The translations under genes were made by a program, and so were the position numbers. Positions 55,401 to 64,000 of a DNA stretch of 64,000 nucleotides are shown here, one piece after another. Where the stretch lies: positions 30,602,217-30,666,216 of the forward strand of contig CM044956.1 in the NCBI GenBank assembly GCA_024516035.1, in the 5' to 3' direction. The first letter of the stretch is position 1, and every line of letters begins with the position of its first letter. The notes beneath the pieces are model-generated. The model did no database searches, had not been told where the DNA came from, and was given only the letters and a program-made list of their open reading frames with translations. The DNA comes from Bactericera cockerelli (taxonomy: Eukaryota; Arthropoda; Insecta; Hemiptera; Triozidae).

Positions 55401-58400
55401 ACAAAGCTCAAAAAACACTTCTGATTCACGATGGAAAATTCAAAGTTGGCTGAATTTTAACAGAATTGGCGCGTAATTTGAGGTATAAATACACTGCTCT
55501 GGGATGTTTAACAGAGGTAAATTGATCATTCACAATGGTCGGTTGGTGTGAACTTTTATGTGAATGGGGTTACGGGGTCACAGGGTTATCATGAGGAAAA
55601 ATGAGAGAGGCTGCAACGAAAGCAGCAACCAGTGGTGTAATTATGGACAAAGAATACACATGGAGAAAGACTCTGCGCTAACAACAAAAATTGTCATTTT
55701 ATTTTTAGACGTAAAATTAAAAATATCATTTTTGTGTGTATCACAATCATGATATCAAAAACATAACAAATAGTGCCGAAAATTATCCTTGGGTAAAACT
55801 CGAACATCCAACCTTAACACTTTGTGCGCCACGTCGCTCAATATGAGCGACAGCGACTTCCCGCTGGGGCCACGTCTCTCATTTTGAGAGACACTTGACC
55901 TCTCTTTGAAGCATTGTGTCTCAGTATGGGCCACACTACTGTGTATTTTGTATTGAGAATTTGAAGCGTGGCCTCCTGAGGATGATCAGAGTGTGCTTGT
56001 GCTTGGTTTTCACCTATCTAGTTTTGAAGCATATTGAGAGACAATCCTTTGTATCGTGGCCCCAGGGGAAAATCACGATTTTGGGCTTGGCGCACAAAGT
56101 GTTAAGGTTACTATTATTATTATTATTAATACTTTATTGAAGCAACCTCTGTGGCGAAATGGTTGTGACGACTGCCCGTAGTCCAGAGTTCCCGAGTTCA
56201 ACTCCCGGCTGGGGCAGACTTTTCGAAGAAAATTCTGTTCCATCCAAACACGTGAGGCTGCCATTTCCGGCCCTACCCAGGCTGGGTGAGGTTAATGTGG
56301 GTAGCTGGTACGATTCCCAGCGAATGGAGGGTAAAACCCCCGTCCTAATCCAGGACGTTAAATCAAATAGAATCGTTGGCGTTAGGAAGGGCATCCAGCC
56401 ATAAAAAACGTGCTCCACCCTACCAACCTCAACCATGAGGTTGAACAATGCCGACCCCAAAAGCAACATAAGCTAATATGGGATAAAGGCAAGGGAGATA
56501 TATATTAATACTTTATTGATAAACTACAAACATGATACATTCTGCAACACAGGACATGAAATGAAAAGAACCCAAAAGAATATGTAGCGAACCAAGGGCG
56601 AGGTTAAAGCTTGTGGCTTTCTCTTCCACCGAACAAATTGATCGCCTTGTTATTTTAACTATTATATTTGATTGATATGGTTGGTTAATAGAACTATTTG
56701 TACTCAGAAATTTTTCAGTTATAACTTGCAGTTGGCACAAAAATGGTCACACAGACCGCTTCAGGCTTCGAGTGTTCTTCAAAATGCAATAGCGCCCAGA
56801 TTCAAAATTTGATCGATGTGTTTCTCTCCTTCTGGTGCCGTTTATTAAGGCGTATCTCATTCGTTCCTTCACGCGTCTGAAAGAACTTTGTATTTATTGA
56901 AATAAAATCGCAAAGGGTATTTTTTTACCTAGTGATACGCAGAATTGCAATTGTAGAAGTACTCTAAAATCACGAAAGGGAAAAATCGAATTTTAGAAAA
57001 ATATTGAACTTATGATTAAATATCTTTCTGATCTTTCAATATTTTTTCATGCAACCAACTGCATTTCAAGGGAAATATGCATGACTATCCATACATGAAG
57101 TCAAAAATTACTTACTGGCATTCATTTCTTTAAAAACGTGCATCGATCCAAGTGACCTCTAGACCTGTGGGAAAAACAGGAATTTGGCCATAACTCTTTA
57201 ACGAAGCAAAATGCCCCACTGCAAATTTCGCTCATATGATAGCCCACGGTGGGCTGAACCTACCCTCAAAATATTTGCATCTGTATACGGGACACCCTGT
57301 AGAGTTAAATTGTTACCTCGTAGGTACCTCTATACAGGGTGAGTCATTTTAAGTGACGCAGTCTATTTTCTTGGCCTCTGTTCAAAATCCTGAAAATCTA
57401 TTCAGAGATCGTTTTCATAACTTACAGGTTGACACTTAATGGTGACCTTTGCGAATCTGCCAAGGTCGACCTTGCAAGGTTAACTTCAGAATCTTATCTT
57501 GACCTGAATTTTATTGCATATTCAGACTCATAAAATTTTGAAAATTACTATGGCCTTGAAGGTCAACCTTATCAGAATTGCAACTATCACCATAATCACC
57601 CCTAAGATGAAAATTATCTGAGGAAAGATTTTTTGTAATTCCTGCAGGGGCGAAGAAAATCGACTGCGCCACTTAAAATGACTCACCCTGTATATTGTTT
57701 ATTCATTTCCGCCACAGTAGCAATTCTTCAAAATACAGCAAGCGCAGTGCAGTATAACAAACTATCTTGTTTGTAACAGGAAGTCGTGTGATGTTCTTTA
57801 TTTTTTTATTTATAATAGTTGAAAAATACTAAATGAGTTCGAGAAAAAACTCATTCATAATTATTCTCTGTTCTGTGGGAAGACAGGGAACCTATAATAT
57901 TACCGTGGATTTGCTCGGGAGGTAAAAGAGCAACGCGTCTCTATGCTGACTGCTGATGGCATAGCTGAGTGTTATGTCGTTCCTGGTAGTGGGCTCTAGC
58001 TTGGGAGGTTGATATGACCTCACGCAGGTACCGGAGTCTTTCCTGGGAACAAGAGACCAGAAAACTCGAGTTTGGTTCATACATTTTTAAATAAGAAATA
58101 CACAGGACTCAAAGATAACATCTTCTGCTGTTGGTGGGGAAAAGGTAGCACTCGTGACTACGAATTTCTAGTTAGCAGGTTTGATTTTAACCCGGAGCTA
58201 ATATCTATCAAGAGACTCTGTTGTCCAATCAGCTTTTTCTTCCTCGATACGAGTACATACCTTTTTTTATGATACTTAATACGTACCGACCTCAGAAGCT
58301 CGATTGAACTAGACTCAGACCTAGAGGGGGTTAGGTGGTAGAAAATGCTTTGAGCATTAACCTCGCCTGGTGGATACCTTCCACTAAAGAGTATTATTAT

Positions 58401-61400
58401 TATTATTATTATTATATTGATAAGGCGGCGAACTCGTAACTGGAGGTCGGTGGTTCGAGTCACATATTCAGCAAAGATTTAGTAAAGCTGGAGTGAGTAA
58501 TTGTCATATCTGTTTGTGATTAACAGATGTACATATAATAACCCAATACATATTTTTTTTGTGGATCGTTTGGACCATCTATGGGTCACGGATATCTTTA
58601 TTTCTTTCATGATACAAAGTAAATTTACAAATTATAAATGGAAAAGCTACACAATAGAGACAGATTTACAGATATTACAAAATAATACAACTAGATATGT
58701 ACTAAAAATAAGACCTATGCTAGAAATACATATTATGATATGAGGATTGTTGTTATCTTTTTTCGACAGATTAATTACTTGAGAGAAGTTTTCATGTGTA
58801 CTAACTTGGAGGTTAGGCTGAGGCGGATTCCGTCGGCCAGATGTCTGGCCTCCTGTATCTTCGCCCTGAGAGCCGCCAGCCCCGCCCCTGTGCTCTGGTT
58901 CCACTGGGTGAACACCTCGGTGTAGCGCGTGGCGGCGGACTTGAGGGAGTAGAACGTCTCCTGGACTCTCTTGCTCGTTAGAAGAGCTTCCGTGATTTTT
59001 TCGTTTGCTAGATTCAAATTTTTAGCACCTGAAATATTAAAAACAATTTTACTTCCGAGAAATTTCTAATATTTCTATATTTAAGAAAATCCAAAATTTT
59101 GGACAAAAAAGTCAAAAAATAAAGTCCACTACTTGCCGATACAGAATTTTTTGTAGAATCTAGAATGTAGGAAAAATAGTAATCTACCATATAAAATAAA
59201 TTTGAAGAAAATCGGTTAAGCGGTTTTGGAGATACAAGTGATTTAGTATAAAATCTCAAAATTGGCACGTGTATACAATGTGAAACAATCACGAGGAAGT
59301 ATTGTAACATAATTGGCAGTGTTTTTCTTTTATATTTCATTTCGAATAATTAAATACGAAATTGCAACACTTGTAAATCATAAGATGAAATTTCTTACTT
59401 CCAGCTTACCAAAATTGCACGATTTAAATCTCCCCCATGGGAAATTTTATTTTAGCAGCATCAGTGTACGAACTTTATAGTCAGAAAATGAATAATAATA
59501 CCTATGTATATATAAAAAAAATCTGTTTGATGTAGAGAAGAAGAAGGTATTTCTGGTGGATTTTGGTAGATTTGAAAAGAAACACCCGGAGTTCTACCTT
59601 CTAGACTGAGCAGTTTCAGCTGAGGGCGCAACTCAGTCTGCGCATGTTCCCGCAGCATGGCTGCCTCCTCAAAGAGTTTATCACTCGTATCCAGGTATTT
59701 GTAAGCCAGCTGATTCAGACCCGCCATCTTGCTCGTCACATTGGCTCCACTACTCATCAGCATATCCTGCGCTGACTTGTCTACACTAGCAAGCTCCTTG
59801 CTGATTCCTGTAAACAGTGAGGTTCTATCAACTCCAGAAGGTACTTATTCTAATCTAATCTTCCGTAGTCACTGTGGCAGAGCGAGTTAGCGCGCTAGGC
59901 ATTGCACACATGGTGACCTGGGTTCGATTCCCAGCGGGGGAGGATTTTTTCTGCTCTGTACTTGGATGTTCGGGGTCCACTCATACCTCGTGAGGAAAAA
60001 TGAGTAGTTACTTGTATGAGTAACGACCAGTGGCGGCATTACCAGAGTAAAAAGAAATTAATGTAATAGAATAATTCGAAATGTAAAGGAGGCTCTTAGT
60101 AATGCTGCGCTACCCACAAAAATTGTGAAGAGGCCTTGTGCTTCACCACAAAGAAATTCGTACATACATACATACATACTTATTCTAATCTTCCTGTCAG
60201 AATAAATTGAACCCTCTGAATACCAAGCCAAGTAATTATTGTACAAACATAATGTAAAATTAGATTAAAAATGTTCAGTAGTATGTGAACCTGTGTTGGT
60301 AGATTATTATTAAATTATCCAACCTTATTTAATTTTCATTCTCAATTTCTTCTGTTAAGTGCTTCAATACATCGTATAGAAAAAAAACACTGCCAATTAT
60401 GGACACAATACTTCCTCGTGATTGTTTCACATTGTAAACATGTGCCAATTTTGAGATTTTATACAAAATTACTTGTATCTTCAAAACTACTGAACCGATT
60501 TTCTTCAAATTTGTTTTATATGGTAGAATATCGTTTTTTCTACATTCTGAATTCCACAAAAAATTCTGTATCGGCAAGTCGTGGTCCTTATTTTTTTACT
60601 TTTTTGTCCAAAATTTCGGATTTTCTTAAATATCAGAGTCAAATTATAATTAATTAAAAAGTAAATATAAAAAGCCTGTGTAAAACAATAATATGCATAT
60701 ACTTACAAAATTTCATCAAAATCGGGTGTACCGTTCACGAGATATAAGCATTTAAGTAAAAAGTTAGTGGTCAGGCGCATGGTCTCTTTCACCCAGAACC
60801 GCTAGTACGAATTCGATGAATTTAAAATGGGACCATTTACAGAATGTCTCCTAGATGTGTGCAAAATTTCATCAAAATCGGTGGAGTAGTTTCCGAGATT
60901 TGCGCGTTACAAGGAATCGTTTTAACAGACCGACGGACCGACAGACGGACAGAAGGACAGACGGACACAAAACCAAATTTGCTCAGGAGGTTATGAAACG
61001 TCCAGAAATATGAAAAAAATTGAAATCGGAGCAAAAAAATATTTTTTTTTTACAAAAACGAACACAAATTTTCCGATTTCTAATATTATAAATTTCACGG
61101 AAGTAATATATTTTTTCATATAATGAGATTTTCTTTTGAAGAAGCGACACGACAGACACCGGATCGATAGTGATGTACTGCAATATATTACCCCGGAGCA
61201 CGCTGGTCATGTTATGCACATTGGATCTCTGACTGTTCAGCTGCAGTTGAAGCTCGGTCACTTTCATCAGTTGAGACTCGGAAATAGTTTTCAGAACTCG
61301 AGATTTCTCTTCGGCCGAGGTGCTTTGATCCACAAGTGAGTCCGTGTCTGGAAAATAAGATGTAGTTATCTTAAGAAGAGTCATATAAATAAAGCCAAAT

Positions 61401-63736
61401 TCGCTATAACGATACCGTAAAATAAGAGTCTCAGAGTATCTATCTAACTTAAAATTATTAAGGGCGGAATTAATAAACGTTTTTGTAATACCTCTGTGGC
61501 GCTAAGTCACGGATTGCGTACTATGTAAGATAGGGAAAACCGACGCTTACCAATGACTTAAGTTATTGATGTTGTCTATTAATTTCGCCCTAAAACTCAC
61601 ACGGATTCTTAAACCTACAAGATTACACATTAATCAATTACAGATTCTCAAATATGTAACATCACTAGTAATGTGGTAAGAAAACACCCGGAACAGAGCT
61701 TCAACCACCATTGAAAAACCATTTTTTATATATATATATATATATATTAATATATTATATGATTTATCTAGTACTTTAGCAACTTTACAGAATACATATA
61801 CAATCAAATATAAAAGAAACTCACTGATTATAATTGAGAAAAGAACTGTTCATCACCGCAGCTAGTTTTGAGAGAAAGAACTGTTCATACCGAGCGCCCT
61901 GAGTATATATTGAGAAAGAGAACTGGTCACTTAACGCCTAGTATATATTGAAAGAAGAACTGCACTCAATAATATATTGAGAAGAAGAGAACTGGTTCAT
62001 TTCACGCGCGAGAGCTCCCCCGCCGCCTGAGTATATATTGAGAAGAAGAGAACTGGTTCACTCACCCGAGCACGCCTGAGTATATATTGAGAAGAAGAGA
62101 ACTGGTATTTTCACTTACCCGAGCCGCCTGAGTATATATTGAGAAGAAGAGAACTGGTTTTTCACTCACCCGACCCGCGGCCCTGAGCAGTATATATTGA
62201 GAAGAAGAGAACTGGTTCACTTCACCGGAGACGCGGCACTGAGGAGTATATATTGAGAAGAAGAGAACTGGTTCACTTACCCGAGCGGCGACGGCCTGAG
62301 GTATATATTGAGAAGAAGAGAACTGGTTCACTCACCGGAGACGCGGCCTGAGTATATATTGAGAAGAAGAGAACTGGTATTTCAAAACTTCACTCCCGGA
62401 GCACGCCTGAGTATATATTGAGAAGAGAGATAGAACTGGTTCTTCACTCACCCGAGCGCGCCTGTTCGTACGCCTCCCCGGCGGCGGTGCTGGCGTCCAG
62501 TGCGCCCCTCCTGGCCCCCTCCAGCACGTCCACTATAGTTTGGTAGGCCCGGCTTGCCTTCACCGCTATGTCCGCATCTCGCCGCGTCGCGTTGAACAGC
62601 CCGGCATAGCGCTGCGCCTCGGCGCTCAGTCTGAAACATGTTTTCAAAGGATATCACGGTCAGGTTCTACGAAAAACACCTAACCTAAAAAATACGAAAA
62701 ACCTTAGTTCCAAAGGATTCGTCAAGATAGCGCCAGTAGAGTTTACAGCAAAACTCTACTGGCGCTATCTTGACGAATCCTTTGGAACTAACGTTTTTCG
62801 TGTTTTTTAGGTTAGGTGTTTTTCCTAGAACCCGACCTACATATTATTTGTAGGTATATTTTACATTAATATTGATATTACAATAAACGGGGCGGAGATA
62901 AATCTCAAGCCAACAGGAAATCTTCATTGTTTGAAGTTGAGAAACTTCCTGGTAATATGACATGTCTGGAGGATCACTGCTTTCTGTATCATGTTGATAA
63001 TGTTATGATGGATATTCAGCTTCTTCAGATTTTCTTCTAATGTTTTGTCTATGACACCTGTTTATTATTATTATTATTATAGAAAGCTTTATTAGGTAGA
63101 ACAAAAAATATATACAGTAGAATACAATGAAATATAAAGAAAAACAAAAAGATTAAGCAAATATACAAGAAGAAAAAAAGACAATGAAGTTAATGTCCTA
63201 CCTAAAGGACGGGATTATTGCCTGTGGCAATCTCTTCCACCCAACATATGTGTTCATCACAACAGCAAACACTCCTTACTAAAATTTGCCATGCTTGGGA
63301 CTCAAACTCCAAATTGTTTAGTGGATGATCCAGAGCATGAAGTTCATACGAGAAGATTGAGATACAAACGTGCTGTGATGTGTGAAAGTGAAAGGCAAAA
63401 TGTTTGCGAAATAAATAAATATTACCTACTTTTGTGAATCACATCAGAAAGCTATCTTTACTAAAATTTGCCATGTTTAGTACTCGAATTACCACACTCC
63501 TGATCACGAGTGCAGAGTACCTCGACAGTTGAGCTACTGTAGTCTTAAAAAAAGATAATGAAAAATATAAAGCTAACAAATTAATGAAGTTGAATAAAGT
63601 CTCACCTGGCCGCATGTCTCACTGCAGGCTCCACGAAGCGGTCTCTATACTGCGGGTTCAAGTTGAACAGGATTCCCTCTCTGTCTTCTACGGAAGAGGA
63701 CAGGTTGAGAAGTTCCGAGCTTAGCTCCTCCAGTTC
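37054..63736 (-). CDS. LanA: laminin subunit alpha, C-terminal 22 exons (partial)
   Basis: Secreted basement-membrane glycoprotein chain that trimerises with beta and gamma chains and binds integrins and dystroglycan through its LG domains. 22 exons were joined from GT-AG sites; every phase matches and the total is 3858 nt (1285 codons plus stop), open throughout. Residues 1 to about 300 are the end of the coiled coil. Five LG domains follow, starting KKDSGTCVRSYQPPKLEPTT and ending GCIRNLVIGGEKLDW...LLSSCPVV. The upstream LN, LE and L4 domains lie outside the window. Exons are GC-rich in AT-rich introns, which are full of repeats. The five C-terminal LG domains make this an alpha chain. I cannot tell the LanA class (alpha 3/5) from the wing-blister class (alpha 1/2), so the symbol is tentative. 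Confidence 0.93.
37456..37745. repeat. two tRNA-type SINE heads in opposite orientation
   Basis: 37456-37535 is a plus-strand head (aacctctgtggtgtaatggt, gagttcggatcctagg). 37620-37730 is a minus-strand head (ccgtggctcagtggttaaga, gcgggttggaatcccgg). The target of the first resumes with ggatcctgggttgggcagaa after the second, suggesting the second inserted into the first. Confidence 0.5.
37860..38395. repeat. LINE-like 3'-end fragments in the last laminin intron
   Basis: 37860-37940 shares catgaaaaaaattgaaatcg with 61010-61040. 38140-38395 starts tagccgtttgcccgtgcttt, includes a run of acaaacaaacaaac and taggtaggtagg, and ends tatatatagagat. Both look like tails of non-LTR elements. Confidence 0.45.
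38845..39640. repeat. tandem duplication of about 200-bp units upstream of a laminin exon
   Basis: Three units begin tgtatgtgtc.cttcttgccc near 39026, 39220 and 39427 and share actacaggatggac, ctgctgtttcat and caatagtatttgtgacgtag. The first contains a perfect 15-bp palindrome (39132-39162). 38845-38903, next to the acceptor of exon 38844, repeats at 39163-39219, so a copy of the acceptor flank lies in the intron. 38904-39015 is an inserted AT-rich repeat. Confidence 0.6.
42338..42430. repeat. 39-bp direct duplication
   Basis: gctggtctactccctgttta with the following tagtcccccagccagact occurs twice in a row in a laminin intron. It lies inside a repeat whose ggctaataattgacaagggc also occurs in diverged form near 19110. 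Confidence 0.6.
42491..47338 (-). CDS. LanA: laminin alpha LG3 and start of LG4
   Basis: Exons 47338-47195, 46358-46302, 45468-45295, 43804-43635, 42794-42491. LG3 begins SVVGFGGDGYLELPSHTLKK and includes DALLMLSTLEG, RQSYYSVSLRRGQLDVRVNA and FFGGLPQG. The 304-bp exon carries the LG3-LG4 linker and LG4 start (LTGCHKGSSYSLEAGAVKFG). Exon 46358-46302 is a phase-0 cassette of 19 codons rich in Glu and Asp, in a surface loop of LG3. Confidence 0.88.
44760..45281 (-). repeat. two SINE copies of the gttaacgcgctagtctgg family
   Basis: 44760-44960 is a near-complete minus-strand copy and 45182-45281 a shorter one lacking the far part of the tail. Both share gcgttaactacttgac and aaattaatgaggaaaaattc. 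The second ends 14 bp before the donor of exon 45468-45295. 43850-43915 nearby is another tRNA-like head (gtcgcgggttcgaaaccc). Confidence 0.6.
45560..46000. repeat. 13-bp satellite-bearing element, two joined copies
   Basis: Runs of tttcgttacataa units (some gtc variants) are followed by ggttatgtgccagagcaaag and acatgaaaatgtc, and the arrangement occurs twice. In between lies aaacgcttgcatacgagtct. The same modules appear in the opposite orientation at 50745-51050. Confidence 0.6.
47630..48590. mobile_element. DNA element with 25-bp perfect inverted ends, superfamily unknown
   Basis: Left end gggtcattttcatttatctt followed by gggca, repeated perfectly inverted at 48566-48590. No clear target duplication. 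The interior has no transposase and carries repeated atgaacgttac / gtaacgttcatg motifs near both ends of the right half. Confidence 0.6.
48813..49285 (+). repeat. two head-to-tail LINE-like 3' ends (ctagcgggct family)
   Basis: 48813-49042 and 49044-49285 are near-identical copies, each starting ctagcgggctgtcgcccgct and ending gactttgacatttatata. The second ends 28 bp from the donor of laminin exon 49554-49313. Confidence 0.7.
49313..58042 (-). CDS. LanA: laminin alpha LG1 and LG2 exons
   Basis: Exons 58042-57904, 54666-54515, 53773-53486, 50594-50423, 49993-49828, 49554-49313. LG1 opens TCVRSYQPPKLEPTTRNDIT and closes GCLHQVALDGRPLGLWNFRS with SCTVCIEG. LG2 runs from GAEENGQDELAYKFSGDGYA to GCMANINVAQEG and VGCSNK. 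Each domain ends with the LG-type GC motif and closing cysteine. Donors after 53486 and 50423 are embedded in tandem duplications of the junction itself. Confidence 0.9.
50297..50460 (-). repeat. three tandem copies of a laminin exon end and donor
   Basis: On the minus strand, gctttgcttttacttgccat plus tggacatcaacag and donor gtaactttac is present three times with a period of about 61 bp. The first copy in transcription order is the real exon end (50423). Confidence 0.8.
50745..51050. repeat. 13-bp satellite-bearing element, inverted copy
   Basis: Starts gacattttcatgtctttgct, carries about eight ttatgt.acgaaa units and ends gtatgcaagcgtttttt. It is the opposite orientation of the modules at 45560-46000 in another intron of the same gene. 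Confidence 0.6.
51655..52205. repeat. 45-bp minisatellite, about 12 copies
   Basis: Unit gtagggttaggtaaaataca plus tagaaggccatgcctcaagaatata, with variants (ggataatac, ttaggtttat). It lies in the intron between laminin exons 53486 and 50594, away from the splice sites. Frames open through it on both strands are products of the period, not genes. Confidence 0.85.
52845..53511 (-). repeat. 45-bp minisatellite carrying a laminin exon end and splice donor
   Basis: 15 copies of ctcacccctctatacacaca, spaced 45 bp (one unit 44, the last 36). Read on the minus strand each unit is the exon ending tcctgcactgtgtgtatagaggg followed by donor gtgagtctgctacttggcat. The copy at 53486 is the authentic exon end; 14 further donor copies follow inside the intron. 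The exon frame meets a stop in every unit. Confidence 0.9.
54718..54905 (+). repeat. interspersed repeat, uninterrupted copy
   Basis: Contains tttatttacactttatttt, aatttatatgtacaatgtat and tgtaatccggggcgaagtta. It matches in reverse the two flanks of the mariner element at 1604-2206 and shows the empty target site near 54849. Confidence 0.65.
55814..56105. mobile_element. piggyBac-type MITE with internal palindromes
   Basis: TTAA at both ends (55814-55817, 56102-56105) and 14-bp inverted ends CACTTTGTGCGCCA. Inside, gtcgctcaatatgagcgac, gtctctcattttgagagac and gtgtctcagtatgggccac have centres near 55842, 55883 and 55925. The layout is the same as the element at 9509-9807 but the palindromes differ in sequence. 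Confidence 0.75.
56141..56503 (+). mobile_element. tRNA-derived SINE with 16-bp target duplication
   Basis: Head acctctgtggcgaaatggtt and gagttcaactcccggc (B box), then body ggctgggtgaggttaatgtg and gcgaatggagggtaaaaccc. Flanked by attaatactttattga at 56125-56140 and 56504-56519. Same family as 2704-3054. Confidence 0.85.
57335..57690. mobile_element. mariner-type MITE
   Basis: 356 bp with inverted ends CAGGGTGAGTCATTTTAAGT (about 45 bp in all with a few mismatches), flanked by TA on both sides. Non-coding. It lies 36 bp from the end of the foldback element. Confidence 0.85.
58806..63736 (-). CDS. LanA: laminin alpha coiled-coil exons
   Basis: Five exons: 63736-63606, 62630-62452, 61347-61192, 59807-59598, 59028-58806, with junction phases 2, 1, 1, 1, 2. 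They encode heptad-rich helix such as EEKSRVLKTISESQLMKVTE and EAAMLREHAQTELRPQLKLL, and end KIQEARHLADGIRLSLTS just before LG1. This is the part that winds with the beta and gamma chains. The frame enters at GAA (63736) in phase 0 after acceptor cttcctcag. Confidence 0.9.
59060..60642. repeat. inverted pair of about 270-bp repeats flanking a laminin exon
   Basis: 59060-59332 and 60376-60642 are inverted relatives (shared landmarks acaatcacgaggaagtattg, ggcagtgtttttct and gatacagaattttttgt). The laminin exon 59807-59598 and a SINE (59865-60183) lie between them. Confidence 0.7.
59865..60183 (+). mobile_element. tRNA-derived SINE
   Basis: Second copy of the 25069-25371 family: gtggcagagcgagttagcg, ggttcgattcccagc, ggtccactcatacctcgtga and a (catac)n tail. 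Flanked by tctaatcttcc at 59854-59864 and 60184-60194. Confidence 0.85.
60690..61085 (-). repeat. LINE-like 3' end
   Basis: Contains two related stretches (aaaatttcatcaaaatcgg), a run of gaccgacagacggacagaag and aaaaaaattgaaatcggagc, typical of 3' ends of insect non-LTR elements. A partial relative is at 37860-37940. Confidence 0.5.
61835..62452 (-). repeat. array of about 50-62-bp units carrying a laminin exon end and donor
   Basis: About ten units with gagtatatattgagaagaag and agaactggt. On the minus strand each unit starts with a version of the exon's last bases (caggcgcgctcgg) and most keep a donor (gtgagt or gtaagt). The authentic exon end is 62452. Units become shorter and more diverged away from the exon. 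Confidence 0.85.
62658..62838. repeat. near-perfect palindrome with arms of about 87 bp
   Basis: Left arm includes ccaaaggattcgtcaagata and gcgccagtagagttt, mirrored on the right around a loop of about six bases (centre near 62748) with only a few mismatches. It lies about 28 bp upstream, in transcription order, of the acceptor for exon 62630. Confidence 0.85.
63065..63245. repeat. AT-rich interspersed repeat in a laminin intron
   Basis: Starts in an (att)n run, then agaaagctttattaggtaga, and ends ggacgggattattgcctgtg plus gcaatctcttccaccca, the same core as near 6870-6910. 63280-63540 adds two tRNA-like SINE fragments. No gene seen in the intron 62631-63605 apart from these. Confidence 0.45.
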
Positions 63737-64000
63737 CTGAGGAAGCAGTCAACCAAACATTAAGGGCAAATTATAAAAAAAAACAGGGTTAGATTTACTC
63801 TAAGTGGGCATTATCCTTTAACTCAAGTGGGCATTATCCTTTAACTAAGGCCATAGTGCGTTGTGATTGGTTGAAAACTCCAATTTGAGGTACTGTTAGG
63901 CTTTGCTTGACTTTAATCCTGTTTCATAATGTGGCCCAAAGTCTTTTCGCTAACTCGCTGCGTTCGGCCGACGCGACGAGAAAAAAAATTTGATGCAAAT

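Larger units (their letters stand above)
54938..57299. mobile_element. foldback element with about 390-bp arms and nested insertions
   Basis: Ends CAGGGTGTCCCGTATACAGA and its inverse, flanked by TA (54936-54937, 57300-57301). Arms about 54938-55335 and 56915-57299 share gggcattttgcttcgttaaa and ttcaatattttt. Inside are a piggyBac-type MITE, a tRNA-type SINE and another repeat (56520-56660). No transposase. Confidence 0.8.

Noticed and set aside
56159..56404. Frames on both strands resembling one at 2673-2960
   Set aside because: Both are translations of the same tRNA-type SINE, not a conserved protein.
62062..62331. 89-codon minus-strand frame in the 61.8-62.4 kb array
   Set aside because: Repeat-derived and directly downstream of a confirmed donor; not a continuation of the exon.
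61835..62452. CRISPR-like appearance of regularly spaced repeats
   Set aside because: Eukaryotic intron, no constant repeat with unique spacers; the units are whole tandem copies of an exon-intron junction.

Overview
This is a window of an AT-rich, intron-rich animal nuclear genome packed with transposons. The gene set and repeat types (laminin alpha, roadblock, CAGGGTG-ended mariner-type elements, a Transib element, SINEs with 5S rRNA or tRNA heads) point to an arthropod, most likely an insect. I lean to Hemiptera but cannot show it. The genes were assembled by hand from splice-site pairs whose codon phases close exactly.

Layout. 1-7757 (+): last seven recognised exons of SMG1, the nonsense-mediated-decay kinase, ending in its FATC domain. 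8668-16126 (-): a four-exon gamma-glutamylcyclotransferase gene, convergent with SMG1. Its 5.2-kb first intron holds an apparently intact, RAG1-related Transib element (11680-15370) with 37-bp perfect inverted repeats and a CGACG target duplication, nested in a 5S-rRNA-derived SINE that has its own 14-bp target duplication. 18574-27694 (-): GHITM, a mitochondrial inner-membrane BAX-inhibitor-like protein, in six exons, one of which is frame-damaged. 30534-30827 (-): dynein light chain roadblock, one exon. 33007-34596 (+): mitochondrial processing peptidase alpha, one exon. 37054-63736 (-): the last 22 exons (1285 codons) of a laminin alpha chain: end of the coiled coil, five LG domains and the stop codon. 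The upstream exons lie beyond the window.

Most of the rest is repeats: foldback elements with TA target sites, two piggyBac-type MITEs with TTAA sites and an internal palindrome array, a hAT MITE, several SINE families, LINE-like 3' ends and minisatellites. The most unusual pattern is that four tandem duplications, three in laminin alpha and one in SMG1, are each built from an exon's own 3' end plus its 5' splice site. Each produces extra copies of the splice donor just inside the intron.
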